From positions 12,526,451-12,590,450 of the forward strand of contig NC_135012.1 in assembly GCF_051020985.1 (NCBI RefSeq): 64,000 nt of DNA, given 5' to 3'. The position numbers were made by a program, and so were the translations under genes. The notes beneath the pieces are model-generated. The model saw only the letters and a program-made list of their open reading frames with translations, searched no databases and was not told where the DNA came from. Shown piece by piece: positions 43,956 to 56,989 of this stretch (position 1 is its first letter; each line of letters starts with the position of its first letter). Source of the stretch: Nomia melanderi. Taxonomy: Eukaryota; Arthropoda; Insecta; Hymenoptera; Halictidae.

Positions 43956-46900
43956 ACTAGCCAAAAGGCGCAGCAGAAATTCAATACCCCTAATGGAAGG
44001 GTCAGGTATCGACACGGGTGATTCCGGAATCCGGAGGATTCGTCAAAAGTGTTCCATCCCCGGCCGGAATTAATTAAACTGATGAAGATACGTCTGCGCG
44101 CTGCGTCTCCATCTGGGAACTTTCGGGAATTAGGAAACAAATTTCATCCGGGAACGTGGATTCGATTGTTCTAATGAAGCGTCTTTGGGCTCTCGGAGTG
44201 TTTCCGAATTAATGAATTCCTAGGGAATTTTTGCGTGGCGTGTTTCGAGATGAGATTGAAGATAGGACTGATTAATACGAAGCCTTGGGATCGTAGAAGT
44301 TTAATTGAGTCGCTCAGAAGATAATACGGTTAAGTTGATTTTTTGATATTTTCTGATTTTTATCAATTTTACTAGTTTCTTCGTGTTCTCTAGGTTAGAA
44401 GGAGGGCTAACGACGCAAACAGTGAATAATTCTCTTTTATCGCCGGTAAGAGCAGTGTTTTTAATGTTCTATCACTAATGATATCTCGTGCTACTTTCTT
44501 CAAGGGTTGATACGCGTTGTAATTTGAATATCAAGTTCGTTCTTAGAATTTTTCCTTCCGCAGCGACCATAATTTCAAGAACCGGTGCAGGAAAAAGAGC
44601 AAGTTCATCATTCTCCGCGAGGCAGTCTAGTTTCTTACGTTTTACCCAATTATTTCGCCCGAAGGGAACGTTCCGTTTTCTTACGCGTCTCCGCAGACAC
44701 CGTAAATAGCGGCACGCATTAACCGTCTGAGCTACTTACATAAGTAGCGTCACAGTCGCGAGCTAAGGGAAACGTGACTTCCGTCAGCCATGACGCCCGC
44801 GACGTCTCAGAAGCGAAATTAACGAACGTATTCGAATAATTTTCATCCTTTCGAATTCGAATTTTGCGAATTCTTCAACGATGTCGGTCCCTCGCGAAAG
44901 AAAAAAGACGCGAGACGGCCACGGGCAGACAAAAATTTTAATTAAATCCAGCAGAAACGGAGTTTGCGAAAATTCCCGTCCCTGTGGCTTGCTCGGAATT
45001 ACGCTGTCCCCCTCGCAGCACTTTGCGGTCCCCCGAATTATATCACTGTGTTGCGAGAAAATATTTTTTTATGAGTCCCGGCTCTTCGTCTAGCGGAGTG
45101 TTTCATGTTTCTTTAATTAGCGACGAGAAGCCTTTGTGTATTTTGCGGAATAATCCTGAGTGACCTCGTAACTTTAATTCTGAAATTATTCTTATACCCT
45201 GAATCTCAAATTGTCGTTTGTAAACTTTTAAGCATACCACTCTTCCGAAAGATTAAAATTTAGATTGAACCATGGATAGAGTATCACCGTATCACTAAAA
45301 ATTTCATGCGTTAATTCTATAATTCTAAATCGATATAATTAATCCTATTTACTTGAGAAATGCATCAAAAATGGCATGCGAAGCTTCTGGTATCGTCAAC
45401 GCGGCTCTAAAAGGGTTCCACGTATTCCGACCAATTTATCCGGGATCTCGCGACAGCGGAGAAGACGAAAAAAGAAGGAAAAACGAGGAAACAGATTTAG
45501 CTGCCGTATAGACGGGTCGCGATCCTGACCGGTCGGGGGACATCCCCAGAAAAACGACTGGCTGGCCCACTTAATATTTCACCGTATTAAGCCGTCGCTG
45601 CCGCATTACTCATGGGGCCTCTCATGTTGGCGGCTGACTGGCCGGAGCTTCGGCTCGAGAGTGGCAATCGTCGATAAAACGGAATTACCGACGTTAATAA
45701 TCGAGGCGAGCTCTCGCGCGTTTACTCGCGGGACCCTCGGTTGTCTAGCGACGCGTGCGCCTCAATTATGCACACAGCGGCGCAGGTTCTTAACTTTGTT
45801 AACCGAAGACGACGGGTTCACCCGACTTTATTCGCCCGTATGCATAAGTACTTCTACTCTTCCTGTTTATTTATTAGAAAATTCTTCGATTCAATTCTGT
45901 CGCATATCTGCGATGTACGATGTACCAAGGCGAACATTAATTTTCTCAATTTTTCTGGACTGAACCGCATTAGCTTCTCAGCGACTCAATTATAGAAAGA
46001 AATATCTCTCGATGAGGAGCAGCTGAATCTTCATCGCAAGCGAATCGAAGACATTAATCCGTGGAACGACTCTGCACACACTCATGGATTACACAGGAAT
46101 TCCTTGGTTCCGCGCCTTATCGCGTTGGAACTTGATTCGCGACCGAGAATACAACTACACCTTCAGTAAGTATGAAGTTCCAGATAGTGTGCTCAGAGAA
46201 TTTCCATTAAGTAAACGAAACAATTTAATATCTAACGGCGCCGCAGGTTTCCAATGCCAGTTAAGCAACTTATTACTCTAATTGTTCCAGTGACTCGTCA
46301 ATATACCAGCCATTCCCACCAATTAATGTCGCCTGCTAATCCGATCATTAGGAAAACAGCTCCCGCATCTTGCACGATAATTATGCATATCAGTTCCGCA
46401 ACACAGAATACAATACCCAAAGGTAATACGCAATTCTAGAAACAGGAACATACAACACGTGCAGACTCGTTCTAGGCATTAATGTGATCTCCGCGAATCC
46501 CAAAATTAAAACAAGCAGCTCCGATGTTCATCAATGTACCCGTAATCCAACACCCAAAGACAACCCAACGTCTCCCTAGTAATTAGACACATATTCGATC
46601 CACGGACACAAATAGCTGAACAGCCAGAGGGTAATCAGAGAATCCGCGCAGCAATCGTTCGACTTCCGGGGGCAGCACGCCAAGAAACTTCGGCCCCCGC
46701 GGAAAAAAAGAACTAGCCGTGGAACGATTACGCGGTAATTATCGGCCAGGAGCGAGAAGATTATCGTAAAAATGCCGGCGAATTATCGCGGCCGCCGTTT
46801 CGGGGAAGCCCGAGCGAGTTATTGCCTGGTTCCGCGATAAGCTTTAACGAGGCCGCGCGAAATTTTTATTCCCGATGACGGCCGCGCGACCGCGAAACGC

Positions 46901-49900
46901 GCAATATCTGCTGCGCGCCGTCACGTCCCGGGGATTTATCAGCGGGCCGGTTGACAGGGAAAATAATGAAGTCGGTGTCGGGAAACTCGACCAGCACCGT
47001 ATGTTTCCTGGCGCCGGGAAAAGTGGCCGTTTTTCCGTGCTCTTCCGTGCTCCGCCCACGCGCGGACCGGCGCGTGTATTTAAATCGGACGCGTATCGAC
47101 GCTCGAATGCCGCTACCGAAAACGTCCATTACGATGCGATACAGGTGACGGACGCGGAACACGCGAATTTTCCCTGGCACCGACGCCGGATGCTAATTTG
47201 CTATGAACCGGACTCCCTTTTTTTCGCTGTTTCGAGTCGAGCCTTTTTTTTCGGGTCGCCGGTGTAGGTGGATTTATTAGGCTGATGGGTGTGAAATTGT
47301 CAATTTGCGGGGCAGGCTTCGGGAATATTTTTTGAGCTGTAATTGATTTGATTGGGACAGTGCGGATTGCTGTTCGAAGATGACGCGAGGAGGTTGGTTT
47401 GCTTTCGGTGTATTTGTTAGGATGCTTGTTTCGTGGTGAGTTTGAACGGTTGCTAATTAGGATATTGATAATTACTGTACGATCGAGGGTGAATGAAGTA
47501 ACCTAAAGTAGTTTAGATTTGTTCTAATTAGATGAACGATCCTGATATGTTCACGGTATTCTTTGAATTTCCGTAAAATGAAACGAGTAATACTGTATTC
47601 GATGAATAAAAGAAATTAATAAAATAAGCGGTCGAAATAAAGTAATCAGTTGTATTTGCAGTACGAACGAGCACAAGAAACGAACCGACGTAATTGTATT
47701 GATAATAACGACACGGGATCTGTGTTTACGAGGCTGGCGACGCGCTATTAATGAATTTGTTCGATACGAGACTGTCTAATGAGCACCGATGCCCGCGCGA
47801 AAGAGCCGCGGCAATTTCGCCGACGCCGTGGAATAATTTACACCGACCGTAACTGCGTACGTTGTTTCGTAATAATGTACCGCAGCGAAAATATGCCGGA
47901 CGTCGTCCTTTTAGCATCGACGCGGCGCTTCGTCGCTGCAACTCCCCCCGAAACTAGAGAACTAATTTATACGCTTTCTCGCGTCGTAAGTTTGTTGCAA
48001 AATCGAGAATATAATGCCTGTTTCGTGTAATCAACAGATAATTAATAAATATTGCATGCGAAACGGGGAAGCGAACTTGAATGTAATTCTGGAAATAATG
48101 ATGCGTCCGTTCATCGGCCTTGTTAATGCAATGTTATTACCGTGTCGTTAATAATTTCGCCCGCAATTGTACAGCGTTTTCAATTATTTAATGATATCGC
48201 GACGATAATAACGCGCAAGGTTGAGTTTAAGTGTTTCTGTAACAAGTAATAATTCAAGATAGATTTGCCAATCGAAGGCATAGAAAGTTCGAGTGAAATT
48301 AATCATTTCTGCGATTCGACTGCAGCGGAAACTATCATTGAAAATATTCTACTTATCTTTATCGTTTTATTGTTCATATTATTCCCCAGATTTCAACTGC
48401 GAATACAACGCAATTTATAACAGATTCGTTTCATAAATAATACGATACGATATTATTTCGATTCGTTATTCCCGCGCAACGAATCGGTGAAATTTATCGC
48501 GTAATCATCAATTAAAATTAGAGACCTCATAGACGTCGGGTCTATAGACCGGGGATCACAAGCAAGCAGTTCATTCGGATTACTCTACACGATAAATCAC
48601 ACTTCGTCCTCCATTTTATTGGCCACGGAAACGTTTATTCCTTCTTGCTCGGCGCAATAAATTGCAGTCGCTCCTCTTTTTCCGCTCGCGTGCTTCCCCA
48701 GAAAATAAAGGAGAGAAAGTATGTAAAAGGAATTATGTCGGTTGATAGTGCGAGCAACGATCTCTCGATTGCGTTTCTCAACCCCCGCCCTTTAACAATG
48801 AAGTATCAGGTCAATCCGTATGTTCTTCCATATTCGAATCGCATCTATAATTCCTTCTTCCATCACAAAATTATATATAAATGCTAATAAGTAGTAAATA
48901 ACGAACATCATTAATTAGCACGTAGTTCGTCGAATTAAATCAAACGATAATCTCGCGAAACGAAAGTATCCGATCAAACGGGAACTAGATCATTATAGTA
49001 ATTATTTCCTTAACTTTGATGTATTATACAGACATTGCAAATCACTTCGTTCCATAAATCACCGTGAAAATAAATCTGGCTGCCGTGAGAAACTCGCGAG
49101 CCAATATTTAACACGAACTTTATTCGCACCGTTTGAAAATTATCCAGAAATACGGAAGAACTTACGGACAAGCCTGACATATTTCCGCGCTGCATCGGTT
49201 TCCGCGACGAATTTATCGAATTCGTTTTACCTATCGATGACTCGCGGCGCGAAATTACCAGCGGCGACGGGGAATTCATCGTCCGAATAAATCAGCCCCG
49301 TCGAAAACGCGAATTTAATTCAACGCGGGCCGCGCGTCGGGAGTTAACGCTGCTTTTATTAAATTCAGAACAACTTCCGCCGGGGCGAAGTTAATGTCGC
49401 GACTGACGAAAGTTGCGTCACGTTTTGTTACCATTCCGAACGAAGTTTCCCTGTTCCGTTCCGGACGCTCACGGCGCGGGTACACGCGAAGATGCAGTTC
49501 CGGGTTAATGTCGCTGCTATTTTTTACAGGCCGCGTAAAAAGCAGCCGTTCGAAAGGGGTTACGATGAATTTCGCGAAGGTGCGCTCGAAATAAAGGAAA
49601 ATATTTTTCCTTTACGCGAGCGGCCCGCCGTTCTTACCTGGCGGCTCCCGAAACGACAACTCGATGTTAGTACCTCGGTTTCTTCATTCGTTTGCTTGAA
49701 CATTTGGGTTTTTTAATGTGCTCCTCTCGACCGACAGGGAAAATTTCTGTTGCAGACGTTTGAAGGATACTATAAACTATTCTATGAGAAAAGTTCTTTT
49801 CAAAGTGCTGGTACAATTTCTGTTTTCCAGACATTTCCATAGTCGCATACCCCGGGGAAAAGGAAAAACCAACCCCCAAAGTCAACAACACGATGCGCTG

Positions 49901-52900
49901 CTTCCCAGAAAGATTTAAAATGTTACACTAACGCCGCGCATAGTTAACGTACCCACTGGCTCCACAGGTTCCCGTAAATCGTCGTGAAATAACGCCACGC
50001 CTCGTCGTTAATTACAGGACCGGTTCCCGTAATTTCCATCGGCGTCGCGGGCGTTGACTACCATAGCCGCGGCTGTATCGGAACGAAGTTCGCGCGGCGT
50101 CTATTAAAGTCGCCGATAAATCCGCGAGTATTCCGGGGACATTTCCGGTAGAAGGAGCCGGCCCCGTAATTTTCCGCGCCGGCCAGGCGTAAAAGTAACC
50201 GGTTTTACGGCGGCAGTATATTTGGAACCGATACTCGAACGCGTGTCGCGGCGTTTTCATTTTACACGCGTCGTAAAAGTATCAGCTCACGGCCACGGCG
50301 TCCGGCAAATGAATATAAGAAACCCACCCCCGAGCGGTCCGGCTTTTTACGGCGCGCCGTTATTACAAACAGCAACTCCTGTTAACCTGTTTTTATTTAA
50401 AAAAGAATCTCGGCGAAAGTTCCGCGCGAACGTGCGCTATCTCGCGGCGCCGCGCCGCGCCGCGCCGGGGCCACGATTTTACAACCCCTACTTGCGGCAG
50501 AAAAAACAGAGGGCGACGGGCCGGGGAGGGGGATGAAACAGCAAGTTCCACGTTGCGCGTAGGTGGCCGGGCCTAGACCAATAAAATGCCCCGGGGGCAT
50601 TTTTTTTTTACGAGCCTCCACGCGGTGACATGTGCGACGGCCAACGAGATTTCGCCCGCCACCCCCCCGGCTGCCTGTCCCCGTGGCCGCGTTTTAAGGC
50701 CGTCACGGCGGATCGCGATATTGAATATGCTCGCCCGCCCCGATGACGCGTCTCCTTCATTTTTTTTTATAGGACACGCCCACGAGCACGGGCGCTTTTA
50801 TTTTGAATTTCGCGAGAAAGGGTGGGGAGGTTTTAGGGATACTTTTTAACACGTGTTACGAAAAATTCCTGTGACCTTTTAGCGTCGGGGTTTCTGGCTT
50901 TTTTTTGGAGCTTGAGGGATGAACTTTGCTTTCAGATGGAATTCGGGGTGTGTTAATGGGGTGGGAGTTTTTCGGGGACACTGTTAATTTAATCGAGTAT
51001 TTAGAGTGATGTGGATTTGTTTTTTTTATCGTGGTATCGTTGGAGGATGTTTGTATCGAACAGTTAGGAGGGATAATTAAGAATTGATTGGGGATCTGAT
51101 AATAAGAATGAATTACGGGCATATCGGAGAATTTAATAGTAGTAATCAATTAAGAATTTATTGGGAATTTAATGCAAATAATTCATTAAGAATTTATTTG
51201 ATCGTATTAATTAATACGAGATTGTATGGGTGATACATGTTGGTATAATATGAAATGTATGGCACTGGGAGTAATGCGAAATGATTAAGTGAGGAAATGT
51301 GGAAGTTAAATGCGTTCTCGAAATAATTGATCACCTCCCAGACAGTCGCTAATTTTATTTATATATTTCGCAAAACGGGGGACGCGTTTTCACCGTATAA
51401 ACGTCGATGACGCGTTTCACCGCCCCCGATCGCTCTCGAGCCGGTGAGTTCTACTCGTGAATTTTGATTGAAAAAAATATAAGGTAGACGAATTGATTTC
51501 GGTGCCGGTTAGCATATTCATAAACGCACACTGTCACGTGCATTACCGTCAACCCCCGGCTGTCTATCAAAACTGTTTGTACTGCTGTTCAAAGACTCTT
51601 TAAATCCGGCCATTCAAATAATTGTACCTATTCGGAGAGAGGGAATTAAAATGCAGTCGATCAATTTCTGCCACGCCGCTGACGGCTCGGGCAATTGGTG
51701 TTTCCGAAAGAGCTCGAAAATACGGAATTTCGTTAATGTTGACTTATCTCGAGCCGCGTCGGGCTTGAAAATCGTTTTTGTTTCACCGCTTTAAACGCGC
51801 GCCCGTAAAACCCGTTACATTCACTATTGAACCGTTACGCGTACATTACGACAGACAACATTCATATCATTCTGCAATTTAAAATAAAATATCAAGAGAT
51901 ATTCAACGTTTAAAACACAAAATCAAAATCGAGGTCGGAAAATTCATGATTTCACCATCTAAGAAACGCATACCTCAGAAAAGCATCCTCTCAAAAAAGC
52001 AACAAAGGAAACCGATAAATTAATCATTAATCAAAGATCGAAAAATTCAATTCACAATGCACAAAACAAACGAATTATTCAATTTTCAGCGGAATTCCAA
52101 AGATCGCCGAAAAATCCCAACACACCCCCGCTTCCGGAGTAACACAAACAATTCTTACTGCAAACAGATCGGCCACCGCAGGTTCGCGCGAAAGCGATTA
52201 AATCGGCGGTAATCGAGTCTCGATACACGAGCGCGGTCGGCGTATCGATCGATCCTCAGACCCGTCCGCGGTTCCATTTCCTGCCGGCGCGTCCTGCGGA
52301 AGACGCGGGCGTCCGAAAAAAATCCTCGGCACTAATTAAGCGGCGAGTAATAACGATCCCGATGGCCGGTCGATTGCACGCGGCTGCTTTGTCAGTCCGG
52401 GGTTTCGAGGGTGGCCGGGAATAAAAGGGGGGCGGGAGGAACAGGAGAGGACGGCGAGCACGCGAATGATAATTAACCGCTTCGTAAATACGCTCAGCTT
52501 TGGCGCATTTCATAAGCCAAAAACCTGGATACGGAATTCGATGGTTCAAAGTAAAACAAACAGCGCAACCGCGTAAGGGTGCTCGCGCCGTTCCCGCCGT
52601 AATGAACGTTTCGGGAGCCCGGCTCTGCGTACGTCGACTGGCAAATTGCTTCGATTAATACAGGCCGTGTAACAATCGTTGATTTCCGCCGGTCCGTTCG
52701 CTCGCTCGTTCGTCGAGGACGATGTTTTTTCGCCTCAGCCGCAATTCCGTTTCCCGCCTGGATATTTTCGAGACCGTTGCCCGCGGCGTTTCAGCCACTT
52801 AGGTAAGTGGTAGCGGGTGTTAACCCCGGGAACTACTTGCTCGAATTCACCGGGAGCCTAAGGGTTCCTCGGATCTATGGTTCTTTCATGTGGTTCTTTC

Positions 52901-55640
52901 TTGGAGGGTTGGGAACGCGTGTTCTTTCGGTTTCTTCTGGGCGAGCTTGTGTGACGAAGTGGATCATCGACGTAACGGAGAGGTCATTTACTTCGGCGGT
53001 GAACGGTCGGCGAAAGTCACGCCTTGTCCTCTTGTGTTTTTCAGAAAGTGGATTTGGTTTTGTTTCGTATTTCACGGTTGGTTTGAATTTTGTACGATGT
53101 TAGATTGAGGGTGAGGAAGTTAGGAATGATGTGAATATTTTGTCTGCACGGTGTACAATATAACGCTTGTTGATAGCGTTGACATCGAGACGAACACGTT
53201 CGACACTTCGGATATTTCGCCGAAATAGCTTGCTACTGTGTAATGCAATTTTTTATTTGTCGGGTTTTTACGTGGCATTCCGTGAAACGACACGTAAAAA
53301 TGAAATTACTGTTCGGTGTAGGCAGGAGTATTTCGAGTGAAATGTTGGAACGGTGTAGATCCATTCGAGGTGTGTCGCGTGGGAATGAGAAGGGGTTGAT
53401 TAAGGCTGCGGTCGGAATTCATTAATGCTATTAAACTATGCACGATTGTGGAATTGATAGTGCATTATGCATAACGATTGGTTCGCGGATCTTCATGCAA
53501 AATTGAATCTTCTAGATAAAAAGTCTTTCATCGACTAACATCATCACTAAAGAAAATTGATTTCTGCTTACTCTAAATTTCCATATAAAATTCTTTCCCT
53601 TCTCACAATTAACCATAGAAATACGAGCTAAATAAATTCTTCCAATAATATCATTCCCAACGAAAAAGACTCGATGAATCGTACCAATAACATTCAACGC
53701 TTTAATAAAACTAACAAACGCGAACCAGTGGGAAAACACGCGCTTAAAATGTATGTAAATAACGCGATAACAGAATGGAGATCACAGAAGCGAGGAAGAG
53801 GAAACAGACGAACTTCGAAAACACAGGAAGCGAACCGGAAGTCCGTCTGGCTCGAAAAAATTAGCAGAAAACGATTCATCCGTTTTCCAACGGTAAGAGG
53901 GTGAGAGTTAGAGGAGAGAAGAAAAAAGTGGAGCGCATAGTTCCGACCATTGTTCCTGCAGGTAACGAAATTTTTCGCAATGACGGAACCAATCGTACAA
54001 CCGACTGACCGGCGAAGCACAATTTCACGTATTTGCCGATTCCTCCGGGCGAAAGCGAAACAAACGTGTTCCCCGTGTTTAATCATCTGCCCCGTTGTCT
54101 CCCTCCGTTCGACGCGACGCCGGCTGGCGAACATCGATGCGTCGTTACAAATCCCCGGAGATCGGCAAAAAATAATGCAAATGAGGCTACTTCCGCGACC
54201 GATTTTTAGGGCGTGCTCTCTCCGAGCTTTCGCACGCAGGGATCCGCCCTCGAATCCGAATACTGATTCATCGGAGTTTTCGGGGATGAAAAATTCTTTG
54301 ACCTCGAGAACGACCGAATTTCGAATAAAAAAGATACTGTGGAAGAGTTCTCAAACTCGAGAACGGGTGAATGTTGGAAAGAAGAAACAAAGCAAACATT
54401 TGGGAATGAATTCAGAAAGAGGCGAAGCAGTTTGGATGCTGAAAATTACTGCGAATCGAGAAACTCGAGGAAGAATGAATTTTGAGAATAAGTGCGAAGT
54501 TTGGAAATATTTTAAGCGAACTGGGAACTTTGGGAAGTTCCATGAATATTTTAAGGATTGGAGGGAAACTATACAACGAGGTGAGGACGTGATGATAGTG
54601 ATAACGAATCTAAGACATGTGATTTTAGTGAAATGTTGGAAGAAGTAACTGAGACACGTAAAAGGATTGTTAATGAATTATGCTAAAGTCTAAGGCATCG
54701 TGTTCGAGATTTTCTCTGTGAGAGAGTTTAACGATAGTTTAACGATAGTTTAACAATATCACCTAGATAAAATACCTACCTGCTGAAGTCGCGATCTCAC
54801 CTGTGATATTACTGTCTTCGAGGGATAACCAACGTCTATCTCCTTTCGTGATTGGAAAGCAGAATGCCACGATATCGTGTCTCGTTCAATAAAGTCACCG
54901 ATGTCTCGCAAGAGAAGTCTATCCGAGAAATAGCTGAAGTTACGAAAAGAAAATCGACCGCTGTTACAGATTTCTTTGAAGAATATTTAAGCTTTCTAAA
55001 ACGAATCCTTTAATCTCACTAGTTCGAATATTCTTAGCATATATCGACAATCCAACTCGATTATAATCGTACCTCAATGAATTTTAATTAAATTCCGTTT
55101 CTAAAATTAAATAGGTCACGAACACGTACATTCAATGAAACAATATCGACGAAGTACTAGTAGCATTTATATATTAAATATAAATATAGACTCTAGAAAA
55201 ATACTATACATTATATTTTATCCATTTCACAATATTATTCTTCGAACAGTATGGTATTGCATAATAAATGGATCGGTGAGATCAAAAATTGAATGAGCTT
55301 TTATCAAATTTATTCAAGAGTAAAAAGTAATTATTTCAATAGAAACACGGTATCGTGATAACGATTTTTATCATATTATTTTACTGGCTTTGATATTTGA
55401 ATTATTAAAAAATTTGTATGAATGTTTCTGCTCTCACCGATTCAATTTTATTACAAATTTCACCTGAAAAAGTGGCGGGGTAACAATTGAATAAATATCG
55501 GTACAACAGCATGCACAAAAAACGTTAATATAATAACAATAATATATATATATGTATAACGTATATGCATGTATACATGGTTTCTTATTACAACAATTTT
55601 CATCATTTCGTTTTTTTCCCTAGACTACCCAAAAGTGTGA

Positions 55641-55758
55641 CCGGAAGTGGCAGCCGAATCCGTCTCGTCCGCACGACGAACAAATTCGACCGGAAGTGTG
55701 ATCTTCGCCGTGTGCACGGATCTCTGGGCATCGTTTCCATTCGACTCCGCTTCCGGTA
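55641..55758. promoter_or_regulatory. Cluster of three ETS-type sites
   Basis: CCGGAAGTG occurs at 55641-55649 and 55690-55698 (both preceded by GA), and a third site lies inverted at about 55748-55757 (CGCTTCCGGT). Clusters of CCGGAAGTG are typical of insect and vertebrate housekeeping promoters (GABP/ETS). No adjacent coding exon is recognised. It could be the start of the minus-strand gene whose last exon is at 38.6-38.8 kb, but that is speculation. Confidence 0.4.
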
Positions 55759-56156
55759 CGCTCACCGATATAATATGTTTATTTATAATATATTAACATC
55801 TTCATCTCTGGACTCGCCTGTATGCGCAATCGCTTATCTAAACGCAATTACAAAAGAAGTTGCCCTAAACCTTTTTTAATTTTTTTCCCTTAACTATGTA
55901 CTGTGTCTCCTCTTCTTGAAGCTATGTAAATTTACATTGGGGATCTCCGAAACGAGCGAAACACTTCTCAGCAATGATAAAGTACGATAATAAAATATAT
56001 GCGAGAAACATGAGACTTTTTTAGAATTCTCCTTGGACTTGAAACGTTATTCACAGATTCTCATTGATTCTCACATCTTGTTCGTTGATATTGTTGATCT
56101 TCAGAAGTTAGTTGAGAAGGAAACCGTTGAATTAATTTAAACTTACACACCTGTGA

Positions 56157-56337
56157 TCATGAATGTTCTGAAACAATAATTATACTGCTCTCACACGGGA
56201 ATGATAAGCCATTTGAAGATGTAAACACTGTTGTAAGGTTCTTCGCTTCTTCTATGGAAATAAAACGCTCAATCCATTCATTCGCATCTTCGTATGTAAC
56301 AACAGAATAAATTTCATAGAATCGTTGCATCTTGACA
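56157..56337 (-). CDS. Second exon of a small unidentified minus-strand gene
   Basis: With acceptor AG at 56339-56338 the frame continues exon 1 (completing a TG/T Cys codon) as VKMQRFYEIYSVVTYEDANE, WIERFISIEEAKNLTTVF and ends IIIVSEHS, TGA at 56159-56157. The combined product would be 101 residues, soluble in character and with no motif I recognise. The polypyrimidine tract is weak, so an extra exon or a different acceptor is possible. Confidence 0.4.
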
Positions 56338-56390
56338 CTTCCAAAAGTCATTCCTTGTTTACTTCATTTCTTCATGTGACACGCATACAA

Positions 56391-56418
56391 ACACACATAC
56401 ACACACACACACACACAC
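56391..56418. repeat. (AC)n microsatellite
   Basis: About a dozen AC units, one interruption (ATAC), inside the intron of the small minus-strand gene. Confidence 0.9.
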
Positions 56419-56672
56419 TTCTCAGTAACAGAAAATATCAACTAAACATATTGGCGTATACCAAAACTCATAAAATAATTCAGAAAATATATTTTGCACG
56501 ACCCTCGTGGCAAGCAAATGGACCATTTTGATCCATAGCAAACATTTTGTTGGACATACATTTTCAGAAGGTATTATGAATGAAATTTCATATGCGGAGC
56601 ATTGTTACAACAATGGATCGACAGTTTGAATATATTTTAAAGATATAATCGTTGAAGTTTTGCGAAACTCAC

Positions 56673-56797
56673 CATTTCTCATTCATTGTTTGGACTGCAT
56701 AGGTTACGTCGTGCACCCACGTGCCGCGCTGATGCGTCGGATGCAGGTGGTCCTCCAAGATATTCTTCTTTACACACGACTCTTTTAATTTCCCCAT
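56673..56797 (-). CDS. First exon of a small unidentified minus-strand gene
   Basis: Starts at ATG 56797-56795 and reads MGKLKESCVKKNILEDHLHP, then THQRGTWVHDVTYAVQTMNE K, ending in phase 2 at a strong GTGAGT donor. It lies about 130-150 nt downstream of a housekeeping-type promoter (56929-56976), which supports transcription. The function is not recognised. Confidence 0.5.
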
Positions 56798-56928
56798 GAT
56801 AATTATAATAAAAAAGATTGTCTAACAATTACTGATTCCCCTGAACAAGCTAGAAATCTATGTCACACAAAATAACAAAAGAATTTTCACTTTATCGAGG
56901 AGCACAAAACACACAACGCACTCTACTA

Positions 56929-56976
56929 GCCGCCATATTGGCTTTCTGATCACGTGACACAAACCGGAAGTGACGT
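56929..56976 (-). promoter_or_regulatory. Housekeeping-type promoter with YY1, E-box and ETS/CRE sites
   Basis: Within 48 bp: GCCGCCATATTGGC (56929-56942; on the minus strand GCCAATATGGCGGC, a YY1-type initiator), TCACGTGA (56950-56957, an E-box), and ACCGGAAGTGACGT (56963-56976, an ETS site fused to a CRE half-site). The minus-strand ATGGCGGC of the YY1 motif normally sits just downstream of the start site, so transcription should begin near 56940 and run leftwards into the exon at 56797. Divergent transcription to the right is possible. Confidence 0.65.
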
Positions 56977-56989
56977 AAAAGAGCGTCTA

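Larger units (their letters stand above)
38896..55560. other. Gene-poor GC-richer tract with repeated skew-flanked GC islands
   Basis: No gene recognised. The many open frames here (including 232 codons at 53950-54648) show no motifs and follow the high GC content. Base composition alternates. GC/CpG-rich islands lie at about 39.25-39.9, 40.95-41.76, 43.57-44.1, 46.65-47.25, 49.3-50.8, 52.15-52.8 and 53.9-54.25 kb. To the left of each is a C/A-rich stretch, to the right a G/T- or G/A-rich stretch. TTAATTA-type homeodomain words are frequent. It could be a long intron or a regulatory desert. Confidence 0.5.

Noticed and set aside
53950..54648. 232-codon plus-strand open frame
   Set aside because: Lies on the G/A-rich flank of a GC island where stop codons are rare. 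It has no motif, no start context and no splice signals, and its composition shifts midway with the local skew.
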